Positions 61,091 through 64,000 of a DNA stretch of 64,000 bases are shown one piece after another; position 1 is the first letter of the stretch, and every line of letters starts with the position of its first letter. The notes below the pieces were generated by a model. It had not been told where the DNA came from. It saw only the letters and a program-made list of their open reading frames with translations, and did not search any database. A program made the position numbers and the translations under genes. Source of the stretch: Lactuca virosa (Eukaryota > Streptophyta > Magnoliopsida > Asterales > Asteraceae); contig CAKMRJ010001112.1 of NCBI GenBank assembly GCA_928212115.1, positions 412,570,416 to 412,634,415 on the forward strand, in the 5' to 3' direction.

Positions 61091-62797
61091 CACTAACATC
61101 TAGTGTCCTACATACTATAGTGAGAAGACTCACCCGAGGCAGCAAACACAAACTATAACCACTGGAGTGGCTAAGATGGTTGTCCAACTCCCTAAGCACC
61201 TACATCTTATATCAATAATGTCTACTTAACTCGTATTTCGAGCATCACTTAGTAATACTTCATAATATTTTTCTTATTCAGTGTTATTAGCTTTATAACA
61301 ATCGGTTCACATTTAATTATGTGTCACAATTATTAGGTTTTTCTTATTCAGTGTTATTAGCTTTATAACAATCGGTTCACATTTAATTATGTGTCTCAAT
61401 TATTAGGTTAAGCCTATCTCATTCGCAACCATAAAAAGTAATCTAGACCTTACATAAGATATATTACATATAGCAAGCCAAATCGTTAAATAAATAATAT
61501 TTAAATGTGGTTATTTAATATTACCCAACTGTTATCGGATGTCAAAATCTATAAAACTAATTGAGTTGATCAATTTAATTAGACGATACCAATTCATTTA
61601 TCTTAAAACTTGTTAAACTAATTTATACTTAATAAAATAGTATTTTAATAGTAAGTTAACAATAAATTATGGTTTGCATATAATTGTCATCCATTCGACC
61701 CAAGATGCCTAAACCCACTTGAGACCATAAAATAAATAGTCCAATACAATATAATCTTGAACTAATTTTGATAAAGTAAAATAATGTTCTATACCTCATT
61801 TCAGCAGAACACACGTGAAACTCCCTACTCTAGACTAGGTGGTCGTTGATGCCTTGATCGTCGTCGAGACTTTATTTTCTGGTCGAGTTTCCAACTCTGA
61901 TGATGGTGACCAACCAAACTCCAGAGCACATTCATCTTAATCAGTTGATTACTGAAAAAAATTTCTTTTACTTCATTTTTTTCTCGTTCACCTTTAAATC
62001 GTAAAGACTAAGGAATCTTCTCATAATTCACCGATGGCTATACATCACTGGAAAATATAGGATCCGTTGGTTTCAATTTCTTGCCGAAAACATTATATAG
62101 GAACCACTAGACATTCTATTCCCTCCTATAGCAAGCACAAAGCTTAGCACCACGTACCCATTATAGCATCAAAACAGACCGGAGCTTTGTGTTTCTTCTT
62201 CTTCCATGGCTGGAGATTATGTCAGAAATTACCATCCTATGCTTGACCATTAACCACAACTGAATATCACTTAGCCTACGGAGTGGGTGAAACCACATTT
62301 GGAATAAGTTTAATTAGAGACCAACATTGGAATCATTGACTTTGTACTGGAAAATCACATTGGAACAGTACCTGGATTGTATCCTTGTTAGCTTATATGT
62401 TATTAAACCACAGGTTTATGGGCCATTCAGTCTTTAGCCCATTAGGCTTTGGTTCTTTAACTAGTATTCAATCCTTTAGTCTTTAGCCCATTAGGCTTTG
62501 GTTCTTTAACTAGTATTCAATCCTTTTTTCTTGTTTGTAGCTCTTAGACTTTCTAATGAAGAACTAGCACTTTCTCTCTTTCAATACATGAATATTTTTC
62601 TTGATTGAAGTTCTAGTGTTACTGTTGTTCGTTTGATGTTGTTGTTTGTCTGACATTATTTTTTGTTTTCTGCTTCTGTTGGTTTGATTTATGTTTGTTC
62701 GATTTGCTTCTTCTAATGGTTTGTTGTTGTCCCTAGCCTATGTTTACTTGTCTGTTGTTGTTATTGTTCATGTTGTGGTTATCTACCTCTTGAAAAC
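61091..62797. other. Intergenic sequence with two tandem duplications
   Basis: No gene seen. A 70-bp duplication with one or two differences lies at 61271-61340/61341-61410. A 49-bp duplication lies at 62429-62477/62478-62526 (AGTCTTTAGCCCATTAGGCT...). The part just before 62798 should include the 5' LTR or leader of the following Copia element, but I could not delimit LTR ends or a PBS. Confidence 0.6.
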
Positions 62798-64000
62798 ATG
62801 ACTGGAAAGGATGATTCCTTTCAATCAATCGGTACTCGATTAGATGGAAAGAATTACACATACTTGAGCTATATTATGAATAACTTCCTTCGTGGGAAGA
62901 ATATGTGGGGCTGTGTCACTGGGGTTAAATCTAAACATTCAATGCGTCAAGCTGGGAATTTTTATTTGTTGGTTGATATTTGGGAGACTGATAACTCCAC
63001 GGTCATTACTTGGATTAATAATTTTGTTACACAGTATATTGGTATATAATTAGCTAAGTATATAGTAAAGGAAATTTCGAATCATAGGGAGAAACTATAT
63101 AATCAGTCCAACTTTGCTAAACAGTATAAGTTGGAATATGACATTCATGCCCTTCAACAAAATGATATGAGTATTCATGATTTCTATGCTGCTATGTCAG
63201 ATTTGTGGGATCAATTGGATCTTCCTGAATCTAAAGGATTAAAAGATTTTGAGCCTTATACTGGTAGGAGGGAAGAACAATGTTTGGTTCGGTTTTTGAT
63301 GGCTTTGCGTTATGATTTTATAGGTCTACGTGGAAAGACTCTTCATTGTTCCCCATTCTCTCAGTGGATTCTATTGTTCATGAGCTGATTGCTGAAGAAA
63401 CTCGTATCAAGTCTTGCACGGATAAAGGGTCTAAAACAACTTCCACTACTACTTCCACTCCTCTTGTACTTGATGTTTCCAATAACCAGTTTCGACAAAC
63501 TCCAAGGGTTGATTATGATGAGTATGCCTTCTCCAAATAGAAAAATCATTATAAAGCTCAGTGTCCATTCTTAGTTAACAAGGGTAAATAGCCTCAATCG
63601 GGACAACAACATAGGTATGGTCAACATAAATTTTAGCCACATTCAGTTGGTGCTTCTCCATAGACACCTCACCTTCCATATTTTGTTGTTGCTACTATGC
63701 CACCAGTTGACACTGAGTATGTTGGCAACATGCCAACTTCTTCATTGCATCCTATGGTTTTTGAGAGCTTCAAACAATATTTAGCCTCCAATCCTAGTGT
63801 CATGTATACATCTATGTCTCATTCCGGTCCTACTTCATTCAATACCTCAGGTATTACATCATCTTTTTGGATTTTAGATTTTGGTTTTACCCATCATATG
63901 TCTCCTCATTTTTCATCATTTACATCTTTTTCACACATATCACTTATCTATGTTATGTCTGCTAGTGATACATCTATGACAGTTGATGATGTTGGGCCTG
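62798..64000 (+). pseudogene. gag: Copia gag and start of pol, decayed, cut by window end
   Basis: Starts MTGKDDSFQSIGTRLDGKNY. The N-terminal Gag part includes YIMNNFLRGKNMWGCVTG and WETDNSTVITWINNFVTQYI, then a TAA at about 63048. After the stop the UBN2-type capsid continues (QNDMSIHDFYAAMSDLWDQL, then EEQCLVRFLMALRYDFIGLR and, in another frame, SVDSIVHELIAEETRIKS). A remnant zinc knuckle near 63520-63575 has lost its first Cys pair, leaving KNHYKAQC. A protease start near 63870, SFWILDFGFTHHMS, has DFG where retropepsins need DSG. It is a different Copia family from the element at 5030-16495. Several stops and frame changes make it non-functional, and the rest lies beyond the window. Confidence 0.85.

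Overview
This is a plant nuclear DNA window, almost certainly from a eudicot. The LTR retrotransposons prime from initiator tRNA-Met, there is a CACTA transposon end, an S-receptor-kinase gene fragment with plant-type introns, and two exons of a phytepsin/cardosin-type aspartic protease. The protease resembles the Asteraceae cardosin/cyprosin group as I know it, so a lettuce- or thistle-like composite is my best guess, but this is inference. The window is a gene-poor, heavily nested transposon landscape. I see no CRISPR array, operon or rRNA.

Layout. 1-1341: 3' part of a large Ty3/gypsy LTR (family A). 1342-32664: one tandem gypsy array (family B) in the order LTR1 - gag-only interior - LTR2 - gag-only interior - LTR3. 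PBS and PPT sites sit on the correct sides of the middle LTR. Four later insertions interrupt it: an 11.46-kb Copia element (5035-16490, minus strand, TSD GATCA); a 3.3-kb non-autonomous LTR element (17268-20578, TSD TTATA); a truncated CACTA element carrying a receptor-kinase fragment (21209 to about 23058); and a 2.66-kb solo LTR of family A (26476-29136). 32665-34740: the 5' end of a minus-strand Copia element.

36036-47173: exon 1 and exon 2 of an aspartic protease, separated by a 10.7-kb intron. The intron holds a foldback MITE, a gypsy LTR remnant, a 6.6-kb non-autonomous gypsy element with perfect 5-bp TSDs (39984-46555) and long AT microsatellites. Exon 1 encodes DTA where the catalytic DTG is expected, and later exons were not found. 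About 50470-61090: two oppositely oriented gypsy LTRs. The second is split by a 1.25-kb foldback element and by a probable Helitron whose 3' end lies at 54575. 62798-64000: gag and start of pol of another, decayed Copia element, cut by the window edge.

Most notable. (1) The 11.46-kb Copia element has about 3.7 kb of extra same-strand coding sequence between pol and the 3' LTR, and the hexamer TTCGAA is roughly 12-fold over-represented in it (48 counted by eye). (2) The three-LTR, two-interior gypsy array. (3) The protease gene split by transposons and missing the catalytic glycine. (4) The multi-exon kinase fragment behind a CACTA terminus. (5) The palindrome-rich foldback element.
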